Below, piece after piece: positions 1-11,621 of a stretch of DNA of 64,000 nucleotides; the first letter of the stretch is position 1, and each line of letters starts with the position of its first letter. The DNA comes from Prorocentrum cordatum. Lineage: Eukaryota > Sar > Dinophyceae > Prorocentrales > Prorocentraceae. The notes below the pieces were generated by a model. It was not told the DNA's origin, searched no databases, and saw only the letters and a list, made by a program, of their open reading frames with translations. Location of the stretch: positions 1 through 64,000 of the forward strand of contig CAUYUJ010014269.1 in the NCBI GenBank assembly GCA_963575745.1, in the 5' to 3' direction. The position numbers and the translations under genes were made by a program.

Positions 1-93
<93 letters not shown>

Positions 94-95
94 CT

Positions 96-187
<92 letters not shown>

Positions 188-222
188 CGTAGTAGTAGTA
201 GTGTTATTATTATTATTATCAT

Positions 223-312
<90 letters not shown>

Positions 313-344
313 TAGTAGTAGTAGTAGTAGTAGTAGCAGTAGCA
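1..344. repeat. (AGT)n microsatellite
   Basis: Almost pure AGT trinucleotide repeat with rare interruptions, including a GTTATTATTATT patch near 203-220. Long reading frames across it (poly-Val, poly-Tyr) are by-products of the repeat. The same motif returns at 55.1-56.2 kb and 60.7-60.9 kb. Confidence 0.98.
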
Positions 345-1505
345 GTGGTGCGAGCTCTGCCTGCTGCCGGGCCTCCGCCCTCGGGGCCCCGCTCCCGCTG
401 CTGCTGCTCCCGCTGCCGCCCCTCCCTGCCGTGGCTCCGCCCCCCAGCCCTCGCCTTCGCTGCCAGAGCATAGCAGGGCGTGCCCAGAGCAGACCTTCGC
501 GTCTTGGCGTCGCTCGGGCGTTTCTGTTGCACCTTCGGGGGGCCTCGCCTGTCTCCAAAATTGGCGTCTCTTTGGGGGCCCGACGCGGGCTCGATGCGGA
601 CTCGACGCGGATTTGGCGTGGATTCCACGCGGATTCGACACGGATTCAACGCGGATCCGACGCGTCCGATATGGATTCGACACGGATTCGATGCGGACAG
701 GGCCGCGACGGGACAGACAAGGTCGCCCGAGGATGCAATATAAGGACGTGTGCATTTTTTCTCGGCGAGAACATCGTGGACCATCCTGGACCACCTGGCA
801 AAGAAACAAAAAAAAACAACGCACGAGACCGAACAATGTGCGGAAAATGGACGTCCGAGCGACGGCACGGCGCGTCTTTGTGCTTCCGTCCAGCGGCCGG
901 CTTGGTGCGGACTTTGCAGCGGGGCCGCGGCGTGTGAAAGCCGGGGGGAGGCGTTTCCCTTCCATTCGTGCCCTGGCTCGCTACTCCCCGTGTCTCCCCC
1001 CTGCCCTTGTGGGAGTACAGTCATCCCGCGTAACAAGGATGGGCAATCTTCCCAAATGTGCCCTCGCATCCATGCCCCTCGTCCGCTTATCAGCGACTTT
1101 CGCTGGCCAGCCAGCCTCGTTCGAAAGCCCTTGGCGTGGCCCTCCAAGGCCCTTGCGTCCTAATCGCGCATCTTTAGGATACGGGTCGACTGTATCCTTC
1201 CGATGGTTCGAGGCCGCTCTAGTCAGAGCTGGTGCCCACACATGCACCGTTGCGGGAGCCAGGACTCCAGGAACCTGGCTCAGACAAGAGCTCCTCCATT
1301 TGTCGCGCCGTCTGCTCCGCTCACGCGGCGTCCCTGGCCCTCGCGTCTTCGAGCTGCTGTGGCTACCGCTGCCTCCTGTCGCTTCTCCCTGCGCCCTGCG
1401 CATTCTCTCGACCGACTTGGAGAGCGGGGGATGGGAGACCTTGCGGAAAGGGGCGTCGAGGCAAGGAGCGATTCGTGTGTCTCGAAACGAGGGCAGCGCC
1501 ACATC
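345..1505. other. GC-rich stretch with no recognised gene
   Basis: Frames are open on both strands because the DNA is GC-rich. None of the translations shows a domain, a transmembrane pattern or a catalytic motif I recognise. Undetected exons cannot be excluded. Confidence 0.5.
575..712. repeat. Degenerate minisatellite, GATTCGACGCG-type
   Basis: Short variants of GATTCGACGCG / GATTCGACACG follow one another (for example ACTCGACGCGGATTTGG and GATTCGACACGGATTC), giving Thr-Arg-Ile and Asp-Ser repeats in translation. It is a decayed tandem repeat with a period near 11-17 bases. Confidence 0.75.
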
Positions 1506-1509
1506 CAGC

Positions 1510-1634
1510 AGGAGGAGAGGGAGGAGGAGAAGGAGGAAAAAGGAGGAGGAGGAGGAAAAGGAGGAGGAGGAGGAGGCGAAAGGGAGAGGAGGAGAAGGAG
1601 GAGGAGGAGGAGGAGGAGGAGGAGGAGGAGGACG
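1510..1634. repeat. (GGA)n purine microsatellite
   Basis: Polypurine GGA/GAG tract with a few AAA interruptions. It translates to poly-Glu, poly-Arg or poly-Gly and is not treated as coding. Confidence 0.95.
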
Positions 1635-1913
1635 CGAAAAGGGTGGAGGACGCGAAAGGGTGGAGAGAGGGTGGGCGTCGAAGGCCCTTGCGTATCCTTC
1701 TCGTGCATCCTCATGATGCGGGTTGCCTGTGGCCATCGGTCGTTGAAATCGGGTTTTTTCGGATCCCCAGAGTCCAGTCTGCTTCGAGCGCCTTCCTACT
1801 TCAATGATCGTGTGGCTTCACCTTTTCCGTCCTCCTTCGGGCCGGACGGAGCCCATTTTTTGTCAACGTCCCTCTGCTTCATGTTTGTTCCTGCGTCTTC
1901 TGACCGATGGGTA
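1635..1913. other. Unassigned spacer before the G-rich satellite
   Basis: Mixed sequence between the purine tract and the first satellite unit. I see no domain-bearing ORF and no structured element. Confidence 0.4.
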
Positions 1914-4900
1914 AGTGGGAGGGGAGGGCCGTGAAACGTGCGATTAACCTAGCCCAGAGCTCTCAGGAGGCTGGCTGTGTCAGGGGGGGTCGGGGGGGGG
2001 TCGGGGGGAAGGGTCGGGGGGGGGGTCGGGGGGGTCCTGGCGAGGATTTTGCTGAGTGGGTGGGCCTTCAGATCTACGAAAAACCAAATGCCCAGAGCTT
2101 CTCGGGAGGCTGGGTGTGTCAGGGGGGGTCGGGGGGGTCTCGGTGAGGTCCCGGCGAGGATTTTGCTGAGTGGGGGGGCTTCCAGATCTACGAAAAGCCA
2201 ATGCCCAGAGCTTCTCAGGAGGCTGGGTGTGTCAGGGGGGGTGGGGGGGGTCTCGGGGGGGAATTTGCTGAGGGGGGGGCCTTGAAACATGCGCCAAACC
2301 TTATGCCCAGAGGCCTCAGGTGGCTGGCAGTGTCAGCGGGGGTCGGGGGGGTCCCGGCGAGGATTTTGCCGTTGGGGGGGTTTTTGAAACCTACGAAAAA
2401 TCCATGCCCAGAGGCCTCAGAAGGCTGGCTGTGTCAGGGAAGGTGTGCGTGGGGGGGGGGCGGGGGTCCCGGCGAGGATTTTGCTGAACCCATGCCCAGA
2501 GAGTCTCAGGAGGCTGGCTGTGTCAGGGGGGGTCGGGGGGGTCCCGGCGGAGATTTTGCTGAGGGGGGGGGGGGGGGCGTCAAACCTACGAGAAACCGAT
2601 GCCCAGAGGCCTCAGAAGGCTGGCTGTGTCAGGGGGGGTCGGGGGAGGGTTGTGGGAGTCCCGGCGAGGATTTTGCTGAGTGGGGGGGCATCAAACCTAC
2701 GAGAAACCCATGCCCAGAGCATCTCAGGATGGTGGCTGTCTCAGGTGGGGTCGGAGGGGCCCGGGTGAGAAATTTTGCTGAGGGGGGGGGGCCCTGAGAC
2801 CTACGCAGAATCCATGCCCAGAGGCCTGAAGAGGCTGGCTGTCTCAGGTGGGGTCGGAGGGGTCCGGGTGAGAAATTTTGCTGAGGGGGGGGGGGCCTTG
2901 AGACCTACGCAGAATCCATGCCCAGAGGCCTGAAGAGGCTGGCTGTGTCTGGGGGGGTCGGGGGGTCCCGGCGACGATTTTGCTGAGTGGGGGGGCCGTG
3001 AAACGTACGAAACACCTGGCCCAGAGCTCCTCGGGAGGCTGGCTGTGTCAGGGGGGGTCGGGGGGGGTCGAAGGGGGGTTGGGGGGTCCCGGCGAAGATT
3101 TTGCTGAGTGGGGGGGCCTTCAGATCTACGAAAAACCCATGCCCAGAGCTTCTCAGGAAACTGTGTGTGCGTCAGGGGGGGTCGGGGGGGTCTCGGGGAG
3201 GAATTTTCTCGGGGGGGGGGGCTTGAAACATACGTACAACCTTATGCCCAGAGGCCTCAGGAGGCTGGCTGTGTCGGGGCGGGTCGGGACGCCCCGGCGA
3301 GGATTGTGCTGGGTGGGGGGGCGTTGAGACCTACGAAAAACCCATGCCCAGAAACCTGAGGAGGCTGGCTGTGTCAGGGAGTGTCGGAAAGGTCCCGGCG
3401 AGGATTTTGCTGACTGGGGGTGCTTTGAAACATGCGCACAATCTTATGCCCAGAGGCTTCTGGTGGCGGGCACTGTCAGCGGGGTTCGGGAGGGTCCGGG
3501 CGAGGATTTTGCTGAGGGGGGGGGCCTTGAAATTTTCGAAAAATCCATGCCCAGAGGCCTCAGAAGGCTGGCTGTGTCAGGGGGGGTCGGGGGAGGGTCG
3601 GGGAGGTCTCGGCGAGGATTTTGCTGAGTGGGGGGGGCTTCGAACTTATGAGAAACCCTTGCCCAGAGCATCTCAGGAGGCTGGCTGTCTCAGGTGGGGT
3701 CGGAGGGGTCCCGGCGAAATTTTTTGCTGAGGGGGGGGCCTTGAGACCTACGCAAAATCCATGCCCAGAGGCCTCAAGAGGCTGGCTGTGTCAGGGGGGG
3801 TGGGGGGGTCCCGGCGACGATTTTGCTGAGTGGGGGAGCCTTGAAACGAAAACACCAGGCCAGAGCCCCTCAGGAGGCTGGCTGTGTCAGGGGGGTTGGG
3901 GGGGGGTCGGGGAGAGGTAGGGGGGGTCGGGGGGGTCCTGGCTAGGATTTTGCTGAGTGGGGGGGCCTTCAGATCTATGAAAAACCAATGCCCAGAGCTT
4001 GTCAGGAGGCTGGGTGTGTCAGGGGGGGTCGGGGGGGTCTCGGGGAGGGTCCCGGCGAGGATTTTGCTGCGTGGGGGGGCTTCAAACCTACGAGAAACCC
4101 ATGCCCAGAGCATCTCAGGAGGCTGGCTGTCTCAGGTGGGGTCGGAGGAGTCCCGGCGAGAAATTTTGCTGAGGGGGGGGGGCCTTGAGACCTACGCAGA
4201 ATCCATGCCCAGATGCCTCAAGAGGCTGGCTGTGTCAGGGGGGGTCGGGGGGTCCCGGCGACGATTTTGCTGAGTGGGGGGGCCGTGAAACGTGCGAAAA
4301 AACCTAGCCCAGAGGCCCAGGAGGCTGGCTGTGTCAGGGGGGGTCGGGGGGGGGGTCGGGGGGGGGTCGGGGGGGTCCCGGCGAGGATTTTGCTGAGTGG
4401 GGGGGCCTTCAGATTTGTGAAAAACCAATGCCCAGAGCTTGTCAGGAGGCTGGGTGTGTCAGGGGGGGTCGGGGGGGTCTCAGGGAGGGTCCTGGCGAGG
4501 ATTTTGCTGAGTGGGGGTGCTTCAAACCTACGAGAAACCTATACCCAGAGCATCTCAGGAGGCTGGCTGTCTCAGGTGGGGTCGGAGGGGTCCCGGCGAG
4601 AAATTTTGCTGAGGGGGGGAGGCCTTGATACCTACGCAGAATCCATGCCCAGAGGCCTCAAGAGGCTGGCTGTGTCAGGGGGGGTCGGGGGGTCCCGGCG
4701 ACGATTTTGCTGAGTGGGGGGGCCGTGAAACGTGCGAAAAACCTAGCCCAGAGCTCCTCAGGAGGCTGGCTGTGTCAGGGTGGGTCGGGGGGGGGTCGGG
4801 AGGGGGTCGACGGGGGGTCGGGGAGGTCCCGGCGAGGATTTTGCTGAGTGGGGGGCCTTCAGATCTACGAAAAACCAATGCCCAGAGCTTCTCAGGAGGC

Positions 4901-5054
4901 TGGGTGTGTCAGGGAGGGTCGGGGGGGTCTCGGGGAGGGTCCCGGCGAGGATTTTGCTGAGTGGGGGGGCTTCCAGATCTACGAAAAACCAATGCCTAGA
5001 GCTTCTCAGGATGCTGAGTGTGTCAGGGGAGGTCGGGGGGGTCTCGGGGAGGAA
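1914..5054. repeat. G-rich satellite array, left block
   Basis: Tandem units of about 100-140 bases. Each contains a CCCAGAG core, CTCAGGAGGCTGGCTGTGTC, one or more runs of G7 separated by TC, then a GGCGAGGATTTTGCTGAGTG block and a GAAACCTACGAAAAA block. Core-to-core spacings checked at 2091, 2204, 2305 and 2407 are 113, 101 and 102. Unit length varies mainly in the number of G-run segments and is not a multiple of three, so the many ORFs here drift between frames and are judged non-coding. Confidence 0.95.
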
Positions 5055-5334
5055 TCCCACCAGCCTTCTGGGCGTCGGTGGTTTAGTGCGTTTCCTCTTC
5101 CACCCCTCCTTCTTCCCCTTCGGGGAGGGGTTTACCCCTCCCGTTACCCCCTCCCCACTGACCTGGACAGGGGGGGCCGCGGGTAGTTAGAGCGTCCAAA
5201 AACGACCCCGGGAGGGCTAAATTACGACACCCCTCACGAGGATCGTGGCTCCTGAAGGGGGGGGGTGAAATTTAGGACCCCCCCTTCGTTGATCGATCTC
5301 CTCCAAGATGGCTCCGAGAGACGTCTTGGGCCCC

Positions 5335-5394
5335 CTCTTGGGCCTTGCGCGCGGGCGGGCGGAGCGCCGCCCGCCCGCCCGCAAGGCCCAAGAG
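5335..5394. repeat. Near-perfect 28-bp inverted repeat with 4-nt loop
   Basis: Left arm 5335-5362 pairs with right arm 5367-5394 at 27 of 28 positions around the loop AGCG. The arms contain CTTGGGCCTTGCG and a GC-rich inner part. It would form a very stable cruciform or RNA hairpin. Confidence 0.95.
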
Positions 5395-5439
5395 CCCACC
5401 ACAATGTTCGAAGACACTTCAAGACGCCACCAGGGAAGA

Positions 5440-5617
5440 GGATGATGAGGAGGAAGAGGAGGAGGAGGAGGAGGAGGAGGAGGAGGAGGAGGAGGAGGAG
5501 GAGGAGGAGGAGGAGGAGGAGGAGGAGGAGGAGGAGGAGGAGGAGGAGGAGGGGAGGAGGAGGAGGAGGAGGAGGAGGAGGAGGAGGAGGAGGAGGAGGA
5601 GGAGGAGGAGGAGGAGG

Positions 5618-5648
<31 letters not shown>

Positions 5649-5649
5649 A

Positions 5650-5702
<53 letters not shown>

Positions 5703-5762
5703 GAGGGAGGAGGAGGAGAAGAGGATGAGGAGAAGGCGGAGGAGGAGGAAGAGGGGGAGGAG
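5440..5762. repeat. (GGA)n then (GGAGCA)n microsatellites
   Basis: 5445-5620 is nearly pure GGA/GAG. 5621-5700 is a hexanucleotide GGAGCA repeat, translating to poly Arg-Ser or Gly-Ala. A degenerate purine tail follows to about 5762. Confidence 0.97.
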
Positions 5763-5838
5763 AACAGCTGCCGATCATCGGCGCTCTTCGTTCGAGCGCC
5801 TGGTGTAGGATGGGCTGGTGGGGATACGCGAAGCGTCA

Positions 5839-8800
5839 AGAATTTGCTGAGGGGGGGCCTTGAAACATACGCCAAAACTTATGCCCAGAGGCCTCAGGTG
5901 GCTGGCAGTGTCAGCGGGGGTCGGGGGGGGGTCCCGGCGAGGATTTTGCCGTTGGGGGGGGTTTTGAAACCTACGAAAAATCCATGCCCAGAGGCCTCAC
6001 AAGGCTGTCTGTGTCAGGGACGGTGGGGGGGGGGGGTGAGGGGGGTCCCGGCGAGGATTTTGCTGAGTGGGGGGCCTTGAAACTTACGAACGACCCATGC
6101 CCAGTGAGTCTTAGGAGGCTGGCTGTGTCAGGGGAGGTCGGGGGGGTCCCGGCGGAGATTTTGCTGAGGGGGGGGCCGTCAAACCTACGAAAAACCGATG
6201 CCCAGAGGCCTCAGGTTGCTGGCTGTGTCAGGGGGGGTCGGGGGAGGGTCGGGGGAGTCCCGGCGAGGATTTTGCTGAGTGGGGGGGCTTCAAACGTACG
6301 AGAAACCCATGCCCAGGGCATCTCAGGAGGCTGGCTGTCTCAGGTGGGGTCGGAGGGGTCCCGGCGAGAAATTTTGCTGAGGGGGGGGGGCCTTGAGACC
6401 TACGCAGAATCCATGGCCTGAAGAGGCTGGCTGTGTCAGGGGGGGTCGGAGGAGTCCCGGCGAGGATTTTGCTGAGTGGGGGGGCCGTGAAACGTACGAA
6501 AAACCTAGCCCAGAGCTCCTCAGGAGGCTGGCTGTGTCAGGGGGGGTCGGGGGGGGGTCGACGGGGGGTTGGGGGGGTCCCGGCGAGGATTTTGTTGAGT
6601 GGGGGGGCCTTCCGATCTACGAAAAACCCATGCCCAGAGCTTCTCAGGAAACTGTGTGTGTCAGGGAGGGTCGGGGGGGGTCTCGGGGAGGAATTTGCCG
6701 GGGGGGGGGGGCTTGAAACATACGCACAACCTTATGCCCAGAGGCCTCAGGAGGCTGGCTGTGTCGGGGCGGGTCGGGACGGCCTGGCGAGGATTGTGCT
6801 GGGTGGGGGGGCGTTGAGACCTACGAAAAACCCATGCCCAGAAGCCTGAGGAGGCTGGCTGTGTCAGGGAGTGTCGGAAGGGTCCCGGCGAGGATTTTGC
6901 TGAGTGGGGGTGCTTTGAAACATACGCAAAATCTTATGCCCAGAGGCTTCTGGTGGCGGGCACTGTCAGCGGGGTTCGGGAGGGTCCGGGCGGAGATTTT
7001 GCTGAGGGGGGGGGCTTTGAAATCTACGAAAAATCCATGCCCAGAGGCCTCAGAAGGCTGACGCAGCGGGGGAGGGTCGGGGGGGTCCTGGCGAGGATTT
7101 TGCTGATTGGGGGGGGCTTCGAACCTACGAGAAACCCTTGCCCCGAGCATCTCAGGAGGCTGGCTGTCTCAGGTGGGGTCGGGGGGGTCCCGGCGAGAAA
7201 TTTTGCTGAGGGGGGGAGGCCTTGAGACCTACGCAGAATCCATGCCCAGAGGCCTCAAGAGGCTGGCTGTGTCAGGGGGGGTAGGGGGGTCCCGGCGACG
7301 ATTTTGCTGAGTGGGGGGCCTTGAAACGTACGAAAAAACCCAGCCCAGAGCTCCTCAGGAGGCTGGCTGTGTCAGGGGGGGTCGGGGGGGGGGTTGGGGG
7401 GGGGGTCGGGGGGGGGGGAAGTGGGGGGGGTCCCGGCGAGGATTTTGCTGAGTGGGGGGCCTTTCGGATTCTATGAAAAAACCAATGCCCGGAGCTTCTC
7501 AGGAGGCTGGGTGTGTCAGGGGGGGTCGGGGGGGGGTCGGGGGGGGTCGGGGGGGTCTCGGGGAGGGTCCCGGCGAGGATTTTGCTGAGTGGGGGGGCTT
7601 CAAACCTACGAGAAACCCATGCCCAGAGCAGCTCCAGAGGCTGGCTGTCTCAGGTGGGGTCGGAGGAATCCCGGCGAAACATTTTGCTGAGGGGGGAGGC
7701 CTTGAGACCTACGCAGAATCCATGCCCAGAGGCCTCAAGAGGCTGGCTGTGTCAGGGGGGGTCGGGGGGTCCCGGCGACGATTTTGCTGAGTGGGGGTGC
7801 CGTGAAACGTGCGAAAAACCCAGCCCAGAGCTCCTCAGGAGGCTGGCTGTGTCAGGGGGGGTCGGGGAAGGGTCGGGAGGGGGTCGGGGTGGGGGTCGGG
7901 GAGGTCCCGGCGAGGATTTTGCTGAGTGGGGGGGCCATGAAACGTATGAAAAACCTAGCCCAGAGCCCCCAGGAGGCTGGCTGTGTGAGGGGGTCGGGGG
8001 GGGGTCGGGGGGAGGTCGGGTGGGGGGGTGGGGGGGTCCCGGCGAGGATTTTGCTGAGTGGGGGGGCCTTCAGATCGTTGAAAAACTAATGCCCAGAGCT
8101 TGTCAGGAGGCTGGGTATGTCAGGGGGGGTCGAGGGGGTCTCGGGAAGGGTCCCGGCGAGGATTTTGCTGAGTGGGGGGGCTTCAAACCTACGAGAAACC
8201 CATGCCCAGAGCATCTCAGGAGGCTGGCTGTTTCAGGTGGGGTCGGAGGGGTCCCGGCGAGAAATTGTGCTGAAGGGGGGAGGCCTTGAGACCTACGCAG
8301 AATCCATGCCCAGAGGCCTCAAGAGGCTGGCCGTGTCAGGGGGGGTCGGGGGGTCCCGGCGACGATTTTGCTGAGTGGGGGGGGGGGTCGGAGGGGTCCC
8401 GGCGAGGATTTTGCTGAGTGGGGGGGCCTTCGGATCTACGAAAGACCAATGCCCTGAGCTTCTCAGGAGGCTGGGTGTGTCAGGGAGGGTCGGGGGGGTC
8501 TCGGGGAGGGTCCTGGCGAGGATTTTGCTGAGTGGGGGGGCCTTCAGATTTACGAAAAACCAATGCCCAGATCTTCTCAGGAGGCTGACTGTGTCAGGGG
8601 AGGTCGGAGGGGTCTCGGGGAGGAATTTGCTCAGGGGGGGGCCTTGAAACATACGCCAAACCTTATGCCCAGAGGCCTCAGGCGGCTGGCAGTGTCAGCG
8701 GGGGTCGGGGGGGTCCGTTGGGGGGGCTTTTGAAACCTACGAAAAATCCATGCCTAGAGGCCTCGCAAGGCTGGCTGTGTCAGGGAAGGTGTGGGGGGGG

Positions 8801-9126
8801 GTGAGGGGGGTCCCGGCGAGGATTTTGCTGAGTGGGGGGGCCTTGAAACCTACGAAGAACCCATGCCCAGAGAGTCTCAGGAGGCTGGCTGTGTCAGGGG
8901 GGGTCGGGGGGGTCCGGGCGGAGATGTTGCTGAGGGGGGGGGCCGTGAAACGTACGGAAAACCGATGCCCAGAGGCCTCAGGTTGCTGGCTGTGTCGGAG
9001 AGGTCGGGGGGGTGTCGGCGAGGAATTTGCTGAGGGGGGGGCCTTCAGATCTACGAAAAGCCCATGGCCAGAGCCCCTCAGGAGGCTGGCTGTCACAGGG
9101 GGGGTCGGGGAGGGTCCCGGCGAGGA
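5839..9126. repeat. G-rich satellite array, right block
   Basis: Same satellite as the left block, with the same order of conserved blocks. Some multi-unit stretches are near-copies of stretches in the left block (for example 3120-3480 and 6600-6965), which suggests segmental duplication inside the array. It ends at GTCCCGGCGAGGATGGCTAGG. Confidence 0.95.
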
Positions 9127-9147
9127 TGGCTAGGGACTGTGTGATGT

Positions 9148-10368
9148 GTGGGGACAACCTCGGATGCAGCTGAGAAGGATTCCGCACACACCTCATGGGG
9201 TCGGCGGATTTACAACGACGGGCCCAGAGCTGCGGCGTCAAAGAGCGGCTCTGGCCCAGAGCAGCCGCCCGAAGTCGGCGGGCCCCGCCTCACGCTGCAG
9301 CGCAACAGTGACACATGCAGCTTCGACCTCTCCAGCACCGCGAGGAACCCCCGCCCGCAGCAAGTGCAGAAGGCTCCGTCCGAGCACAACTCAGAGGTCA
9401 GCGCGCTGTCGAGCTTGGCGATCTCCCAGACGACCGCCTCGGCCTGGTGCCGCGTCCCCCGCACGAGGACCGTCGAGGTGCAGACGCTTCCGACCGAGCC
9501 GTCTCCACGCCCGCCGTCAATGCCGGAGCTCAGTAGGGACGTGGAGACCCTGCGCCGCGCAGGCGTGCCGTGGGCCTGCCGCGCGAAGAGGCGGGTCAGG
9601 CTCAACACCATGAGGCGCCAGGTGCCGGCGTTCGCGGAGACGCCCAAGGAGACGGTGGTGATGCGCTTGTGGGACGCCATCGCGGGCATCAACGTCTGTG
9701 GCCGAGGCTGCTGCGCGTTTCACGTCAGCGCAGTTTCGGCGAGGAGAACCCTCGAGGTCATGCTGCGGGGGGCCTGCGACGACGTGGAGTTCGGCAACCG
9801 GCAGTGCCCGGAGTGCCTCGCTCTGATCGACCAGGGGGCGGGCGAGCTGCAGCAGTGCGAGACCTGCGGGGCCGAGGTCTGCCCCCTGCCGCCCACCGGG
9901 CCTGCCTCCGCAGGGTCGACGCCCTCGTCTTCTTTGGACGAGGCGACCCCGGCGGCCCAGGCGCGCGTGTGCCGGCCGCGGGCCTCTGCCGCTGCGGGCG
10001 CGGCGGCGGGCTCTCTGCCGCCCGGTGGGCGGGCCTCTGCCGGGTCGGCGCCCGCTTTGGACGAGGCCCTGGCCGCCTTCACGTTCCAGGTCACGGTAGA
10101 TCGAAGCGACGGCACCAGTCTCGGGATCGACATCGACACCTGCGATGGTTCCGCATTATTGGTGGAGAGAGTGACGGAAGGCCTTTTCGCGCAGTGGAAT
10201 GACCGCAACGAAGAAGCGAGGGTCAGAGCGGGTGATTATCTGGTCCAGGTGAACGGAATTTCTGGCAACGCAGACGGGATTATTGCCGAGTGTCGTGAGT
10301 TCCAGCCGCTTGAGTTCGTCGTCTGGAGGAAGCCCATGGCCAGAGAGCAACACCAGGTGACCGGCTAG
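9148..10368 (+). CDS. Protein with Cys-rich segment and C-terminal PDZ domain
   Basis: This is an open frame of 406 codons. The last ~90 residues (about 313-401) read as a PDZ-like domain: a strand with FTFQVTVDR, then GTSLGIDID as the carboxylate-binding-loop region, then RVRAGDYLVQVNG followed by a short helix and a closing strand FVVWR. PDZ domains bind C-terminal peptides of partner proteins and act as scaffolds. Upstream, about residues 185-235, a Cys-rich stretch (CCAFH, CPECLALI, CETCGAEVC) looks like a zinc-binding ribbon; that is inference. The central ~60 residues are Ala/Pro-rich linkers. The N-terminal ~100 residues have no recognisable fold and may be upstream non-coding sequence read in frame, so the start is uncertain and the first ATG is only a placeholder. 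The reverse strand is also open over 9210-9692, but only the forward frame yields a domain. Confidence 0.65.
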   Translation: MGTTSDAAEKDSAHTSWGRRIYNDGPRAAASKSGSGPEQPPEVGGPRLTLQRNSDTCSFDLSSTARNPRPQQVQKAPSEHNSEVSALSSLAISQTTASAWCRVPRTRTVEVQTLPTEPSPRPPSMPELSRDVETLRRAGVPWACRAKRRVRLNTMRRQVPAFAETPKETVVMRLWDAIAGINVCGRGCCAFHVSAVSARRTLEVMLRGACDDVEFGNRQCPECLALIDQGAGELQQCETCGAEVCPLPPTGPASAGSTPSSSLDEATPAAQARVCRPRASAAAGAAAGSLPPGGRASAGSAPALDEALAAFTFQVTVDRSDGTSLGIDIDTCDGSALLVERVTEGLFAQWNDRNEEARVRAGDYLVQVNGISGNADGIIAECREFQPLEFVVWRKPMAREQHQVTG

Positions 10369-10789
10369 ATCGTCCCGAGAGCGACTGTTCATTTTGATGT
10401 TTGTTTTTTTGTTTTGACTTTCGAGGTGATCAGGGAAGCGCAATCTGAAACAGCGAATGCCCAGGGGAGTTGAGGTGATCTTCTGAGGGATCCTATGCCT
10501 ATAAGCTGCATTCAGGTTATGGTTCGCAATCTTGGTGCTGTGGTTCGCGCTGGCCTGCGCTGTGGCCGCCTGCGCATTCCATCTGCCAATTGCTGCGGGC
10601 TCTTGCTTTCACAGTTTGCTTTCATATATTCTCGCTTGTCCTCTCCATGAGAAAAGGAGGAGGAAGAGGAAGAGAACTTCAATTGGCCTGCTGTGGATTC
10701 GGCTTGGGCGCTTGGCTTTTTCCTCTCCGCCCTGAGGCGCCTTCTCCCCGTCCCCTGCCGGAGGGTGGCCTGGGCGCCCCGGGACCCCC
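10369..10789. other. Probable 3' flank of the PDZ gene
   Basis: Less GC-rich than the coding region, with a T-rich patch (GTTTGTTTTTTTGTTTTGAC at 10398-10417). Short frames such as 10532-10735 encode one hydrophobic stretch but nothing recognisable. No poly(A) signal is expected in dinoflagellates and none was used. Confidence 0.4.
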
Positions 10790-11062
10790 ATGCTGTCCAT
10801 GCTCGACAAGAGGTCGCCTGCGGCGCCGATCATCATCGTCGGCCACGTGGCCAGCGCTGTCATCTTAGGGCTGGAGACGATCGACCTCGCGTTTGACATC
10901 ACCATCCTTAGCGGTCAGGCGCCGGCGTTGGGCATACGCGGCCCAGGTGGTCAGCAGCTACTGCCGCTGGAGGTGGCGTGGATATGCGAAGGGCTGCGCC
11001 CTCTGCCGCTCAGCTGCGACTTACGGGGCAGACAGGCTCAGGCGGAAATCATCGACCCCCAA
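10790..11062 (+). CDS. Possible exon with one hydrophobic segment
   Basis: A frame beginning at 10790 encodes a hydrophobic stretch of about 25 residues (PIIIVGHVASAVILGLETI) that could be a membrane helix, then an unremarkable tail. The frame continues into the 178-bp satellite from about 11070, so its end is not that of a protein. No family is recognised and no flanking exon can be joined. It may be a fragment of a membrane protein or chance. Confidence 0.2.
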
Positions 11063-11579
11063 TCGCTCATTGAACCGAGAGCTCTGAACTCGGCCTGCTG
11101 CCTGAGCTAGGTTCGCGAAACTATTCGTATTGTCCGAATCATCTTGAAGAGTGCTCTCGATTTTCTGCACTCAACTCGTGCTGGGTAGGGCTACAGTGCT
11201 GCGGGTCACAGATATCGATTTGCACACATCAGGCGCGTCTGTCTGTCGATTCCAGAGCTTGAAACTCGGTCTGCTGCTCAAACTAGGTCCGCGAAACTAT
11301 TTTATTATTCGAGTCGATACTGCTGGTTTTCTGCACTTAACTCGGGCTGTAGGGGGGCTGCAGGGCTGGGAATCACATGAGTGGATTCGCAGACATCAGA
11401 CGGGCCCGCCTGTCGCATTCAGAGGTCTGAACTCGGTTTGATACTCGAACTGGATTGCGAAACTGTTTGTTCTTTGTTAGAGTCATCTTGAGAGGTGTGA
11501 AATCGCTTGGGCTGAAAAACTGGTCGTCCTTTGGAGTTTTTTTCCACACTATTTACTGTCAGGAAGCTCTACGAGTCCC

Positions 11580-11613
11580 CCGGCGGTAAGAAAGGTTGAC
11601 GGTTTACCGCCGG
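11580..11613 (+). repeat. Hairpin element, A-form, copy 1
   Basis: Stem CCGGCGGTAA (11580-11589) pairs perfectly with TTACCGCCGG (11604-11613) around a 14-nt loop ending TTGACGGT. It is preceded by AAGCTCTACGAGTCC and followed by CGCCCAGT. Confidence 0.95.
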
Positions 11614-11621
11614 CGCCCAGT

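Larger units (their letters stand above)
5055..5838. other. Non-satellite insert splitting the G-rich array
   Basis: The satellite breaks off after CTCGGGGAGGAAT and resumes at 5839 with AATTTGCTGAGGGGG. The insert holds a pyrimidine-rich stretch (5095-5160), a strong hairpin (5335-5394) and purine microsatellites (5440-5762). No ORF with a recognisable domain is present and no target-site duplication is obvious. Confidence 0.7.

Noticed and set aside
1977-9133. Many frames of 65-258 codons with recurring GEDFAEWGG or LSKILAGT motifs
   Set aside because: Unit length of the G-rich satellite is not a multiple of three, so each frame covers only a few units and then drifts.
9210-9692. 160-codon minus-strand frame with several Cys
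   Set aside because: Lies opposite the PDZ reading frame; no domain was recognised, and the plus strand gives a recognisable fold downstream.
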